A DNA stretch of 37,713 nt from Streptomyces glomeratus (GCF_021462825.1 NZ_JAKEEB010000047.1:1-37713), one strand, 5' to 3'; positions 7,889 to 16,178 are shown, counted from the stretch's first letter. A program made the numbers and translations. The notes: generated by a model not told the origin, from the sequence alone.

Positions 7889-8235
7889 TACAGGAGCTTT
7901 CTGAGTCGCAGCAGGTCCATCAGGCCCGCCTCCAGCTTCACCCGGCCCGAGGCCCACGCCTTCGCGAAGTGCAGCTCGCCGTCGACCATCGCCAGCAGGT
8001 CGTCGCCGGTCATGGCCAGCCGGATCTGGGCCTTGGCGGGCGGCGGCCCCTGGAGCGTGTCGAGCACCCGGATCCGGCCGTCCTGGAGACGGCCGACGAA
8101 GGTGACGTCCAGGTCGGTGATGCGGCAGCTCAGAGAACGGTCCAGGGCCGCGGCCGCGCGTACGTCCCCTTCCGAGCCCGCCAGATTGTCCGAGAACTTG
8201 TCGAGTGCCCTGCGGCACTCCTCAATGGTCGCCAT
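7888..8235 (-). CDS. SCP2 (sterol carrier protein 2)-like protein
   Basis: A 115-residue single-domain protein starting at ATG 8235 (MATIEECRRALDKFSDNL). The pattern fits the SCP2 lipid-binding fold: an N-terminal helix, strands around SCRITDLDVTFVGRL and AQIRLAMTGDDLLAMVDGEL, and a C-terminal amphipathic stretch (FAKAWASGRVKLEAGLMDLLRL). GDDLLAMVDGELHFAKAWASG is the typical SCP2 core, with G-x-V-K-x-xG close behind. Such proteins bind hydrophobic ligands; the ligand is unknown here. It is divergent from a small conserved gene, with only 42 bp between the two start codons. Confidence 0.8.
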   Translation of the reverse strand: MATIEECRRALDKFSDNLAGSEGDVRAAAALDRSLSCRITDLDVTFVGRLQDGRIRVLDTLQGPPPAKAQIRLAMTGDDLLAMVDGELHFAKAWASGRVKLEAGLMDLLRLRKLL

Positions 8236-8243
8236 CGTGAGCG

Positions 8244-8249
8244 ACGGTA
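8244..8249 (-). promoter_or_regulatory. -10 box of leaderless promoter for the SCP2-like gene
   Basis: On the minus strand TACCGT (TAnnnT) ends 8 nt before ATG 8235, with no SD sequence. The transcript should begin at or next to the start codon. Confidence 0.45.
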
Positions 8250-8265
8250 CCGCAGCCCTTCGAGG

Positions 8266-8271
8266 TAGCGT
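8266..8271 (+). promoter_or_regulatory. -10 box of leaderless promoter for the small gene at 8278
   Basis: TAGCGT (TAnnnT) ends 6 nt before ATG 8278 and no SD sequence intervenes. It lies back to back with the minus-strand -10 box at 8244-8249, so one 42-bp segment carries two divergent leaderless promoters. Confidence 0.5.
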
Positions 8272-8277
8272 CGGGGC

Positions 8278-8583
8278 ATGAACGACTCTGTGACCGCGGC
8301 GGGGGCGACGGCGGAGGCGGCCACGGCGCAGGCCGAGCCCGCGGCCGAACCCGAGTACGACCCGGCCGCCCCGGCCCCGCTGAACGTGGACCGGACCCCG
8401 ACCGGCAACGCCGACGTCGACGCCCGGCTGGAGCGGCTGGCCGACGCCGACCACCTCGCCACGGACGGCCATGTCGAGGTGTACGAGGATGTACATCGGG
8501 GGCTGCGTGACGCTCTCACCGCGCTCGACGCCCGCCAGGGACCTCCGGCTCCCACCCGTTACCCGACCGCCGCCCCTCGATGA
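8278..8583 (+). CDS. small conserved actinobacterial protein
   Basis: A 101-residue acidic protein. Residues 1-35 are Ala/Glu/Pro-rich and probably disordered. Residues ~45-90 form a helical segment (DVDARLERLADADHLATDG, VEVYEDVHRGLRDALTALD). It lies immediately upstream of tlyA, the place held in mycobacteria by the small protein Rv1693 (from recall), which supports it as a real gene. The helical core is the only part likely to be conserved. The function is unknown, and linkage to tlyA and ppnK is the only clue. A small hairpin (GACCC-TTC-GGGTC) follows the stop. Confidence 0.75.
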   Translation: MNDSVTAAGATAEAATAQAEPAAEPEYDPAAPAPLNVDRTPTGNADVDARLERLADADHLATDGHVEVYEDVHRGLRDALTALDARQGPPAPTRYPTAAPR

Positions 8584-8638
8584 GACCCTTCGGGTCACAC
8601 CTATCGATCGCCGTACGAAAACAGGAGCTGAACCGAAC

Positions 8639-9454
8639 GTGGCAGGAGTGGCACGCCGCCGTCTCGACGCCGAGCTGGTCCGCCGGAAGCTCGCACGCTC
8701 GCGGGAGCACGCGAGCCAGCTGATCGCCGCCGGCCGGGTCACCGTGGGCAAGGCCGTCGCGACCAAGCCCGCCACCCAGGTGGAGACCGCGGCCGCCATC
8801 GTCGTCGCGCAGGACGACAGCGATCCCGAGTACGTGTCCCGGGGCGGCCACAAGCTGGCGGGCGCGCTGAAGGTCTTCGTACCGCAGGGCCTGACGGTCG
8901 AGGGACGGCGGGCGCTGGACGCCGGTGCGTCCACCGGAGGCTTCACCGACGTGCTGCTGCGCGCGGGTGCCGCCCGGGTCGTCGCCGTCGACGTCGGATA
9001 CGGGCAGCTGGCCTGGTCGCTTCGCAGCGATGAACGCGTCACCGTCAAAGACCGTACGAACGTACGGGAGTTGACGCTCGAAGCGATCGATGGGGAACCT
9101 GTGGATCTTGTCGTGGGGGATCTGTCCTTCATCCCGCTCGGACTGGTGCTGCCCGCCCTGGTGCGGTGCACGAAGCCGGACGCCGACCTGGTGATGATGG
9201 TCAAGCCGCAGTTCGAGGTGGGGAAGGAACGGCTGGGCAGCGGCGGTGTGGTCCGCAGCCCCCAGCTGCGCGCCGAGGCCGTGCGCGGGGTGGCCGAGCG
9301 GGCCGCGGAACTCGGGCTCGGGGTGAAGGGCGTGACAGCCAGTCCGCTGCCCGGGCCCTCGGGCAATGTCGAGTACTTTCTGTGGCTGCGAGCCGGAGCA
9401 CCCGCACTGGATCCGGCCGACGTTGACCGTGCAGTGGCGGAGGGGCCGCGTTGA
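8639..9454 (+). CDS. tlyA: TlyA family rRNA 2'-O-methyltransferase
   Basis: A 271-residue protein. Residues ~4-65 form an S4 RNA-binding domain (RRRLDAELVRRKLARSREHA, QLIAAGRVTV). The remainder is an FtsJ/RrmJ-like SAM-dependent methyltransferase with SAM motif LDAGASTGGFTDVLL, the downstream acidic residue in VVAVDVGYGQLAW, GDLSFIPLG and KPQFEVGKE. TlyA enzymes methylate 2'-OH groups of 16S C1409 and 23S C1920 in mycobacteria, which confers capreomycin sensitivity. The start is GTG 8639 with AGGAG at 8623-8627 (11-nt spacing). GTG 8648 is a possible alternative. The 3' end overlaps ppnK (TTGA), so the two are translationally coupled. Confidence 0.92.
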   Translation: MAGVARRRLDAELVRRKLARSREHASQLIAAGRVTVGKAVATKPATQVETAAAIVVAQDDSDPEYVSRGGHKLAGALKVFVPQGLTVEGRRALDAGASTGGFTDVLLRAGAARVVAVDVGYGQLAWSLRSDERVTVKDRTNVRELTLEAIDGEPVDLVVGDLSFIPLGLVLPALVRCTKPDADLVMMVKPQFEVGKERLGSGGVVRSPQLRAEAVRGVAERAAELGLGVKGVTASPLPGPSGNVEYFLWLRAGAPALDPADVDRAVAEGPR

Positions 9455-10356
9455 CACAGAATTCAGCTCGTACCGTTTTCCTGCTCGCCCACACCGGGCG
9501 GCCCGCGGCCATTCGCAGCGCGGAACTCGTGGTCAAGGGACTGCTGCGGTGCGGGATCGGCGTACGGGTCCTGGAGGCCGAGGCGGCGGACCTGCCTCTG
9601 CCGGACGAGGTGGAGCTGGTCAAGGAGGCCACCCCGCAGTGCCTCGACGGGTGCGAACTGCTCATCGTGCTCGGCGGTGACGGAACCCTGCTGCGCGGCG
9701 CCGAGTTCGCCCGCGCCTCGGGGGTGCCGATGCTCGGTGTCAACCTCGGCCGGGTCGGCTTCCTCGCCGAGGCCGAGCGCGACGACCTCGACCGGGTCGT
9801 CGACCGGGTGGTGATGAAGGCCTACGAGGTCGAGGAGCGGATGACGGTCGATGTCGTCGTCCACAAGAACGGCGACATCGTGCACACCGACTGGGCGCTG
9901 AACGAGGCGGCCGTGCAGAAGGTCTCCGCCGAGAAGCTGCTGGAGGTCGTTCTGGAGATCGACGGACGGCCCGTGACCGGCTTCGGCTGCGACGGCATCG
10001 TGTGCGCCACCCCCACCGGGTCGACCGCCTACGCCTTCTCCGCGGGCGGGCCCGTGGTGTGGCCCGAGGTGGAGGCGCTGCTCATGGTGCCGATCAGCGC
10101 GCACGCCCTGTTCGCCAAGCCGCTGGTGACCTCCCCGGACTCCGTGCTGGCCGTGGAGGTGCAGCCGGACACCCCGCACGGGGTGCTGTGGTGCGACGGG
10201 CGGCGGACGGTGGAGCTGCCGCAGGGGGCGCGGGTCGAGGTGCGGCGGGGTGCGGTGCCGGTGCGGTTGGCCCGGCTGCACCACGCGTCGTTCACCGACC
10301 GGCTGGTGGCCAAGTTCGCGTTGCCGGTGTCCGGGTGGCGAGGGCGCCCTCACTGA
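9451..10356 (+). CDS. ppnK: NAD kinase
   Basis: A 301-residue enzyme that phosphorylates NAD to NADP. It has the diagnostic GGDGT motif (VLGGDGTLLRGAE, ~residue 71), NLGRVGFLAEAE, the NE pair in WALNEAAVQK, and CDGIVCATPTGSTAYAFSAG, the conserved catalytic/ATP-binding segment. It starts at a rare TTG (9451) that overlaps the tlyA stop, with GGAGG at 9439-9443 giving a good SD distance. It is placed between tlyA and recN as in other actinobacteria. Two further NAD/ADP-ribose genes lie downstream in this window (21732, 31270), but far away. Confidence 0.95.
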   Translation: MTQNSARTVFLLAHTGRPAAIRSAELVVKGLLRCGIGVRVLEAEAADLPLPDEVELVKEATPQCLDGCELLIVLGGDGTLLRGAEFARASGVPMLGVNLGRVGFLAEAERDDLDRVVDRVVMKAYEVEERMTVDVVVHKNGDIVHTDWALNEAAVQKVSAEKLLEVVLEIDGRPVTGFGCDGIVCATPTGSTAYAFSAGGPVVWPEVEALLMVPISAHALFAKPLVTSPDSVLAVEVQPDTPHGVLWCDGRRTVELPQGARVEVRRGAVPVRLARLHHASFTDRLVAKFALPVSGWRGRPH

Positions 10357-10361
10357 CCGGC

Positions 10362-10394
10362 GGTACCCCGCGCCCCGAAGAGGCGCGGGGTACC
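10362..10394 (+). terminator. terminator after ppnK
   Basis: A 13-bp perfect inverted repeat (10362-10374 and 10382-10394) with a 7-nt loop lies directly after the ppnK stop and before the recN promoter. It has no U-tract. It should separate tlyA-ppnK from recN. Confidence 0.75.
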
Positions 10395-10439
10395 TCCCCC
10401 GGGTGACAGGGCCGCTCGCACATCCCCCGCCGGACCTCG

Positions 10440-10445
10440 TAAGGT
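10440..10445 (+). promoter_or_regulatory. -10 box of leaderless recN promoter
   Basis: TAAGGT (TAnnnT) ends 7 nt before the recN GTG at 10453. No SD sequence precedes that GTG. The spacing predicts transcription starting at the start codon. Confidence 0.55.
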
Positions 10446-10452
10446 CTTCTCC

Positions 10453-12183
10453 GTGTTGGAGGAGATGCGGATACGGTCGCTCGGAGTCATCGACGACGCG
10501 GTCGTCGAGCTGTCGCCCGGTTTCACCGCCGTGACCGGTGAGACGGGTGCGGGCAAGACCATGGTCGTCACCAGCCTCGGCCTGCTGCTCGGCGGGCGCG
10601 CGGACCCTGCGCTCGTACGGATCGGCGCGAAGAACGCGGTCGTCGAGGGGCGGATCGCCCTGGCCGGGGACGCCTCCGCCGCCGTACGCGCCGAAGAGGC
10701 CGGCGCCGAACTGGACGACGGCACGCTGCTGATCAGCCGTACCGTATCCGCCGAGGGACGCTCGCGGGCGCACCTGGGCGGGCGTTCCGTGCCCGTCGGG
10801 GTGCTCGCGGAGCTGGCCGACGAACTGGTCGCCGTGCACGGGCAGACCGACCAGCAGGGGCTGCTGAAGCTGTCCCGGCAGCGGCAGGCCCTCGACCGGT
10901 ACGCCGGTGACGCCGTCGCCGTGCCGCTCGCAAAGTACGCGGAGGCCTACCGGCGGCTGCGGGCCGTCTCCGCCGAACTGGACGAGATCACCACCCGCGC
11001 CCGCGAGCGGGCCCAGGAAGCCGACATGCTGCGCTTCGGGCTCGAGGAGATCGCGGCCGTGGAGCCACGGGCCGGCGAGGACGTGGAACTGGCCGAGGAG
11101 GCCGAGCGGCTCGGGCACGCGGAGGCGCTCGCGTCGGCGGCGACCGCCGCGCACGCCGCGCTGGCGGGCAATCCCGAGGACCCCGAGGGCGTCGACGCGG
11201 CCACGCTGGTCGCGGGCGCGCACCGGGCCCTGGAGGCCGTGCGCTCGCACGACCCGGCGCTGGCGGGGCTCGCCGACCGGATCGGTGAGATCGGGATCCT
11301 GCTGGGTGACGTGGCCGGAGAGCTGGCCGGGTACGCCGACGACCTGGACGCCGATCCGCTGCGCCTGGCGGCCGTGGAGGAGCGGCGCGCCGCCCTCACC
11401 GCGCTGACCCGGAAGTACGGCCAGGACGTGGGCGCCGTCCTCGCGTGGGCCGAGCAGAGCGCCGCGCGGCTGACCGAACTGGACGGCGACGACGACCGGA
11501 TCGAGGAGCTCACCGCCGAGCGGGACGCGCTGCGCGGCGAACTGGGCGCACTCGCTCAGGCGTTGACGGACGCGCGGACGGAGGCCGCCGAGCGGTTCGC
11601 CGCCGCCGTCACCGCCGAGCTGGCCTCGCTCGCCATGCCGCATGCGCGCGTGTCCTTCGAGATCCGGCAGACGGACGACCCGGACGGTGTCGAGGTCGGC
11701 GGGCGCACGGTCGCCTACGGGCCGTCGGGCGTCGACGAGGTGGAACTGCTGCTCGCACCCCACCCGGGCGCGCCGCCGCGGCCCATCGCCAAGGGTGCTT
11801 CGGGTGGTGAGCTGTCGAGGGTGATGCTCGCGGTGGAGGTGGTGTTCGCGGGGACGGACCCCGTGCCCACCTATCTCTTCGACGAGGTCGACGCGGGTGT
11901 CGGCGGCAAGGCGGCGGTCGAGATCGGGCGGCGCCTCGCCCGCCTCGCCAAGACCGCGCAGGTCGTCGTGGTCACCCACCTGCCGCAGGTCGCGGCCTTC
12001 GCCGACCGGCAGCTGCTGGTCGAGAAGACCAACGACGGGTCGGTGACGCGATCGGGCGTGAAGGTGCTCCAGGGCGAGGACCGCATCCGCGAACTGTCCC
12101 GGATGCTGGCGGGCCAGGAGGATTCGGAGACCGCCCGGGCGCACGCGGAGGAACTGCTGGCGACGGCGCGGGCGGACGCCTAG
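10453..12183 (+). CDS. recN: DNA repair protein RecN
   Basis: A 576-residue SMC-like ATPase for double-strand-break repair. Walker A (TGETGAGKTMVV) lies near residue 29. A long charged helical region follows (~150-370), with RARERAQEADMLRFGLEEIA and a hinge-like part. The ABC signature ASGGELSRVMLAVE comes near residue 450, then Walker B with YLFDEVDAGVGGKAA and the D-loop/H-loop VVVVTHLPQVAAFAD. The length is near the family norm (~550-580). GTG 10453 (LEEMRIRSLGVIDDAV) is preferred over ATG 10465 because the -10 box lies 7 nt upstream. I see no LexA box in the short promoter region, but such a site could be missed by eye. Confidence 0.96.
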   Translation: MLEEMRIRSLGVIDDAVVELSPGFTAVTGETGAGKTMVVTSLGLLLGGRADPALVRIGAKNAVVEGRIALAGDASAAVRAEEAGAELDDGTLLISRTVSAEGRSRAHLGGRSVPVGVLAELADELVAVHGQTDQQGLLKLSRQRQALDRYAGDAVAVPLAKYAEAYRRLRAVSAELDEITTRARERAQEADMLRFGLEEIAAVEPRAGEDVELAEEAERLGHAEALASAATAAHAALAGNPEDPEGVDAATLVAGAHRALEAVRSHDPALAGLADRIGEIGILLGDVAGELAGYADDLDADPLRLAAVEERRAALTALTRKYGQDVGAVLAWAEQSAARLTELDGDDDRIEELTAERDALRGELGALAQALTDARTEAAERFAAAVTAELASLAMPHARVSFEIRQTDDPDGVEVGGRTVAYGPSGVDEVELLLAPHPGAPPRPIAKGASGGELSRVMLAVEVVFAGTDPVPTYLFDEVDAGVGGKAAVEIGRRLARLAKTAQVVVVTHLPQVAAFADRQLLVEKTNDGSVTRSGVKVLQGEDRIRELSRMLAGQEDSETARAHAEELLATARADA

Positions 12184-12229
12184 AGGCAGGCGCAGTCGCC
12201 CGGAGGAAAGCGCCGCCGGACCCTTCCCG

Positions 12230-12235
12230 TAGGGT
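12230..12235 (+). promoter_or_regulatory. -10 box of leaderless promoter for the MraY-related gene
   Basis: TAGGGT (TAnnnT) ends 6 nt before ATG 12242 with no SD sequence between, giving a predicted leaderless transcript. Confidence 0.5.
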
Positions 12236-12241
12236 GACGGG

Positions 12242-13063
12242 ATGGTCACACCCAGCCGCAGGACCGTCTCGTTCGCCCGCGCCGCGGCCGTCACCCGCGC
12301 CACGACCGCCGCCCTGCGCGCCCTGGCGCCGGGCGGGCCCGGCCACTGGGAGCGGAAGAACCACGCGGGGCGGACCGTCGAGCTGTACACCGGGCCCGCG
12401 TCGGCCATGGCCGTCGCGCTCGGTGCGGGGCGGGTGCACCCGGCGGCCGGACTCGCCGTGCTCGCGGCCGGTGCCTGCGGCGCCTACGACGACGTCCTCG
12501 GTGCCGGAGATCCCCGGCGCGGGTTCCGGGCGCATCTGTCGGCCCTTCGGGACGGTGAGGTCACCAGCGGTGCGGTGAAGTTGTTCGGGATCTCCGCGGC
12601 GGCGCTCGCCGCCGGGGCCGCGCTGCAGCGGAAGCCTCTGGACAAGGTTCTGGCGGGAGTGGTGATCGCCGGTGCCGCCCACTTCGTCAACCTCGTGGAC
12701 GTACGGCCGGGCCGGGCCGCCGGCGCCGTCCTCGCCCTGGCCGCCCCGGGGCTACGGGGCGCCGGAGCCGGCGGGGAGCTGTGCGCCGCCGTGGCGGGGG
12801 CCGCCGCCGCCGTCCTGCCGGAGGATCTGGGCGAGCGGGCGATGCTCGGGGACACGGGGGCCCACGCCCTCGGTGCAGCCCTAGGCGCCGCCGTCGCCGT
12901 CGCATGGGGGTCCCCTCGCCGGACGGGAGGCGGGCGTGGGGGAGGCCGGGCCGGACTCCTCGCCCACGCGGCGGCGTTCGTCGCCGCGGCCGCCTGGGGG
13001 GAGAAGGTGAGCGAGGCCGCGAGGACGTGGGGGCCCACCGGGCGCTCTCACCCGGGCGAGTGA
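12242..13063 (+). CDS. short MraY/WecA-related (polyprenyl-phosphate HexNAc-1-P transferase-like) membrane protein
   Basis: A 273-residue Ala/Gly-rich protein with several hydrophobic stretches. Two motifs recall the PNPT family (MraY, WecA). HFVNLVDVRPGRA aligns with the NxxN-DGxDGLA region, and AMLGDTGAHALGAALG aligns with the (F/M)GD(T/S)GSxxLG loop. AYDDVLGAGDPRRGFRAHL resembles the DDxxxxR/KGLRxxxK loop. It is shorter than MraY (~360 residues), and the remaining catalytic His/Lys residues are not obvious, so catalytic competence is uncertain. It sits between recN and a GT4 glycosyltransferase, which suggests lipid-linked or cell-envelope glycan work. That link is inference. Confidence 0.7.
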   Translation: MVTPSRRTVSFARAAAVTRATTAALRALAPGGPGHWERKNHAGRTVELYTGPASAMAVALGAGRVHPAAGLAVLAAGACGAYDDVLGAGDPRRGFRAHLSALRDGEVTSGAVKLFGISAAALAAGAALQRKPLDKVLAGVVIAGAAHFVNLVDVRPGRAAGAVLALAAPGLRGAGAGGELCAAVAGAAAAVLPEDLGERAMLGDTGAHALGAALGAAVAVAWGSPRRTGGGRGGGRAGLLAHAAAFVAAAAWGEKVSEAARTWGPTGRSHPGE

Positions 13064-13185
13064 GCGAGTGAGGGACCGGCGCGCGCCGTCGGGCGCTCGG
13101 TCCGCCGCCGTCACGGCCCTCCGCCGGTGCCGCGCCACCCCGCTCCCTGGCATGCTTGAGTCATCCGCGGAGTCATCCGGGCGAC

Positions 13186-13219
13186 CCGGGAAGGCCGGGC
13201 ACGCACCGGCACTTCCCGG
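13186..13219 (+). terminator. terminator hairpin after the MraY-related gene
   Basis: A 13-bp stem (13186-13198 with 13206-13219, one bulged A at 13211) closes a 7-nt loop, about 120 nt after the stop codon. It has no U-tract. In the same spacer a 10-bp direct repeat (GAGTCATCCG at 13158-13167 and 13170-13179) of unknown meaning is present. Confidence 0.5.
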
Positions 13220-13307
13220 AGCCGCTTGGTGCGGTCCACCCCCACCGCGCGATCCTTCTGTACGTTTCTTCGTGACCGCCCGATGCCGAACCAGGAGCCC
13301 CGGCCAC

Positions 13308-14444
13308 GTGAGCCTCGCGAGCAGCCACTCACCGCACGGCCGGACGCCGCTGCGCACCGTGCAGGTGCTCGGCGGGGGAAGCGCGGGCAGCAGCGCGCAT
13401 GTGCGGTCTCTTGCTTCGGGCCTGGTCGCCAGGGGCGTACGGGTGACCGTGTGCGCCCCCGTCGAAGCCGAGCACACCTACGATTTCACCGGCGTCGGTG
13501 CCGAGCACGTCCCCGTGCCCCGCAGCACGGACCCCTCCTCCCTGGCCGCACTCCGCACCGTCTGCGCCGACGCGGACCTGGTGCACGCCCACGGGCTGCA
13601 CGCGGGTCTGCGCGCCGCGCTCGCGCTCGGCGGGCGTCGCACCCCCTTTGTGGTCACCTGGCACACGCGGGCGCACGCCGAGGGCGCACGCGCTCATCTC
13701 CTGCGCTTGCTGGAACGGCGGGTGGCCAGGGTCGCGTCCGTCGTCCTCGGCACCTCCTCCGACCTGGTCGACCGGGCGCGCCGCCGCGGCGCGCGGGACG
13801 CCAGGCTCGCCGCCGTCGCCCTGCCGCCACCCCGCATGTCCCCGGAGTACGACGACCCCGACCGGCTGCGTCCCAAGACCCGGGCCGAGATCGGCGCCAC
13901 GGAACGGCCGTTGCTCATGGCGGTCGGCGCCCTCGAACGGCACCGGGGGTACGACGTGCTGCTCGACGCCTCCCGCGTCTGGCGGCGCCTCGACCCGGCG
14001 CCCCTGGTCGTCATCGCGGGGGAGGGGCCCCTGCGGCCGTCTCTGCAGCGGCGCATCGAGGACGAGGGGCTGCCGGTGCGGCTGATCGGGCGGCGCGACG
14101 ACGTCGGCGAACTGCTCGCGGCCGCCGACCTGGCCCTGCTGCCCAGCAGCTGGGAGTCCCGGTCCGTGCTCGCGCAGGAGGCCCTGCACGCGCGTGTGCC
14201 GCTGGTCGCCACCGCCGTCGGCGGCATCCGCGAACTCGTCGGCGACGCGGCCGAACTCGTCCCATACGGGGACGCGGGGGCACTCGCCACCGCCGTCGTA
14301 CGGCTCCTCGACGACCCGGAGCGCCGTGAGCTGCTGCGGGAGAGGGGCACCCGGCAGGCCGCGACCTGGCCCACCGAGGACGAGACCGTGGCCCAAGTGC
14401 TGAGCGTCTACGACGAGCTGACGCAGGCGCGGCCCTTCCCGTAG
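13308..14444 (+). CDS. GT4 family glycosyltransferase (GT-B fold)
   Basis: A 378-residue retaining glycosyltransferase. The open frame begins further upstream, but GTG 13308 is preceded by AGGAG (13293-13297) and starts right before the conserved N-terminal strand and glycine loop (VQVLGGGSAGSSAHVRSLA). The middle has VHAHGLHAGLRAALALG. The C-terminal Rossmann domain shows MAVGALERHRGYDVLL, IAGEGPLRP, IGRRDDVGELLAAADLALLP and the donor-binding E-x7-E motif (ESRSVLAQE), typical of GT4 enzymes using nucleotide-sugars. Acceptor and sugar cannot be deduced. It may act with the upstream MraY-related protein, but an independent transcript is likely because of the hairpin between them. Confidence 0.9.
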   Translation: MSLASSHSPHGRTPLRTVQVLGGGSAGSSAHVRSLASGLVARGVRVTVCAPVEAEHTYDFTGVGAEHVPVPRSTDPSSLAALRTVCADADLVHAHGLHAGLRAALALGGRRTPFVVTWHTRAHAEGARAHLLRLLERRVARVASVVLGTSSDLVDRARRRGARDARLAAVALPPPRMSPEYDDPDRLRPKTRAEIGATERPLLMAVGALERHRGYDVLLDASRVWRRLDPAPLVVIAGEGPLRPSLQRRIEDEGLPVRLIGRRDDVGELLAAADLALLPSSWESRSVLAQEALHARVPLVATAVGGIRELVGDAAELVPYGDAGALATAVVRLLDDPERRELLRERGTRQAATWPTEDETVAQVLSVYDELTQARPFP

Positions 14445-14485
14445 GACCGTGCCGTCCGCAGGTCCCGCAGGACCGTGCCGTCCGC
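14443..14485. repeat. 17-bp direct repeat
   Basis: AGGACCGTGCCGTCCGC occurs at 14443-14459 and again at 14469-14485, spacing 26 bp, between the convergent glycosyltransferase and PucR genes. It starts on the glycosyltransferase stop codon. It is most likely a local duplication; no function is evident. Confidence 0.7.
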
Positions 14486-14519
14486 CGGGACCGGCCGCTG
14501 CCCGCAGGACCCGAGCCGC

Positions 14520-16166
14520 CTATCCCTGGGGTACGTGCCGGCGCGCCCGCAGGGCCAGGCTGAGGGCCAGGACCGTCTGCGGGTCGTCGAGGTCCGTGCC
14601 CAGCAACTCCCCGATCCGGGCCAGCCGGTTGTAGAGGGTCTGCCGGTTCAGATGCAGCTCGCGAGCCGTCTCCGCCTTGCGGCCCGCATGCGCGAGATAC
14701 GTCTCCAGCGTGGGCAGCAGCGGCGGTTTGGAGCGCCGGTCGTGGTCGCGCAGCGCACCGATCGCGCGGTCCACGAAGTCCGCCAGGTCCGGATGGTCCC
14801 GCAGCCGCCACAGCAGCAGATCGATGTCGAGGCGCCGGGCGTCGTACCAGGCCCGTTCCGGCAGTCCCTGTGCCGCCGTCGCGGTCTCCGCCGCGTGCCG
14901 CAGCCCGGCCGACGCCGCCGCCCAGCCGCCCGCCACGCCTACCACCACGACCGGGGGCCGGGCGCCCGGCCGCTGCATGCCGGCCCGCTCCACCCCGGCC
15001 CGCAGCGCCGCGGCCACCCGGTCGGCGACCGCGGAGCGTTCCGACTCCGAGCGCAGGCCCAGCAGCAGTGGCACCCGGCCCTCCACCGGCCGCACACCGA
15101 GCAGGACCGGAACACCCACCGATCCCAGTTCCTCCGCGACCGCCCGCGCCAGCACCGCCCAGCCCCCGCCGCCCGGCGCGGGGCCGTCCGCCAGCCGCAT
15201 CACCACCGGCAGCAGCGGGCCGCCGCCCGGCTTGAAGCCCAGCACCCGTGCCTGGGCGGGCGCGTCCTCGGCGGTGATCCGGCCCTCGGCGAGGTCGGTG
15301 AGGAAGTCGCCGCGCCCCCGCGCCGCCAGCTCCTCCTCCTGCCGGGCCTGCATCAAGACCACCGCGAGGACGCCCGCGGCCCGCTCGGCGGCGATCCGGT
15401 GCACCGGTGCCACCGGCGTGGTGACCGGCAGCAGCACCAGCCGGGCCCGTACCGAGCCCGTGCCCGGTCCGCCGCCCGGCACGTCCACGATCGTCGTGCC
15501 GGCCGGGGGCGCGTCCTTGTGCTGTCCGCGCAGTCCCTCCCACACCTGGAGCGGATCCGTGTCCGCCGGGCCGGTCCCGGCGGCGTACAGCAGCCGGCCG
15601 TCGGCGGTCTCCAGGAACACCGGATTGCCGCCGAAGCCGGCCAGAATCCCCAGCACCTGCGGTATCCCGCCGCCGCCGAGCAGCGCCTCGGTGCAGCGGC
15701 GGTGCACCTCCTCGGCCCGCTGGAGCAGCGCGTAGTGCCCGTTGACGATCTCGGTGTGGATCTCCTCGGTGACCGCCACGAACGGCACCTCGCGGTGCAG
15801 CTGGACGAGCGGGAGCCCGGCCGTGCGGGCCGTCTCGACGAGGGCGGCGGGCAGCCGGGTGAAGCGCGGTCCCAGCTCCACCACCAGGGCCGCGATGCCG
15901 CGCTCGGCCAGCGTGCGGACGAACGCTCGCTGGTCGGCGGGGCGGGTGCCGAGGCCGTACCCGGTGGTCAGAAGGAGTTCGCCGCCCTTCAGCAGCGAGG
16001 CGATGTTCGGGACCTCGCCCGCGTGCACCCAGCGCACCGTGCGATGCAGCCGGTCCGCGCCGGCGAGCACCTCCGGCAGTCCGCTGCGCAGCCCGGGCAG
16101 CTCCAGCGCCCGCTGCACGGTGATTCCGGTGCCCTGGGAGCCCTGGGGGTCGAAACGGCTGTCCAT
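14520..16166 (-). CDS. PucR/CdaR-type transcriptional regulator
   Basis: A 548-residue regulator. Residues ~15-135 form a PucR N-terminal domain (TVQRALELPGLRSGLPEVL, GELLLTTGYGLG, ALVVELGPRFTRLPAALVE). The middle is a GAF/GGDEF-like CdaR segment. The C-terminus (~480-545) is the PucR-type HTH (TLETYLAHAGRKAETARELH, NRQTLYNRLARIGELLG). Such proteins regulate purine, amino-acid or carboxylate catabolic genes in response to small ligands. ATG 16166 is preceded by a -10 box at 6 nt, so it is probably leaderless. The FAD oxidase gene starts ~1.4 kb upstream on the same strand and ends 68 nt before it. The regulator may control that gene (inference). Confidence 0.9.
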   Translation of the reverse strand: MDSRFDPQGSQGTGITVQRALELPGLRSGLPEVLAGADRLHRTVRWVHAGEVPNIASLLKGGELLLTTGYGLGTRPADQRAFVRTLAERGIAALVVELGPRFTRLPAALVETARTAGLPLVQLHREVPFVAVTEEIHTEIVNGHYALLQRAEEVHRRCTEALLGGGGIPQVLGILAGFGGNPVFLETADGRLLYAAGTGPADTDPLQVWEGLRGQHKDAPPAGTTIVDVPGGGPGTGSVRARLVLLPVTTPVAPVHRIAAERAAGVLAVVLMQARQEEELAARGRGDFLTDLAEGRITAEDAPAQARVLGFKPGGGPLLPVVMRLADGPAPGGGGWAVLARAVAEELGSVGVPVLLGVRPVEGRVPLLLGLRSESERSAVADRVAAALRAGVERAGMQRPGARPPVVVVGVAGGWAAASAGLRHAAETATAAQGLPERAWYDARRLDIDLLLWRLRDHPDLADFVDRAIGALRDHDRRSKPPLLPTLETYLAHAGRKAETARELHLNRQTLYNRLARIGELLGTDLDDPQTVLALSLALRARRHVPQG

Positions 16167-16172
16167 GCGGTG

Positions 16173-16178
16173 ACGCTA
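16173..16178 (-). promoter_or_regulatory. -10 box of leaderless promoter for the PucR-type gene
   Basis: On the minus strand TAGCGT (TAnnnT) ends 6 nt before ATG 16166, with no SD sequence. Confidence 0.5.

Noticed and set aside
9463..12408. 981-codon minus-strand open frame opposite ppnK and recN
   Set aside because: Both genes on the plus strand are unmistakable. Long antisense frames are normal in high-GC DNA.
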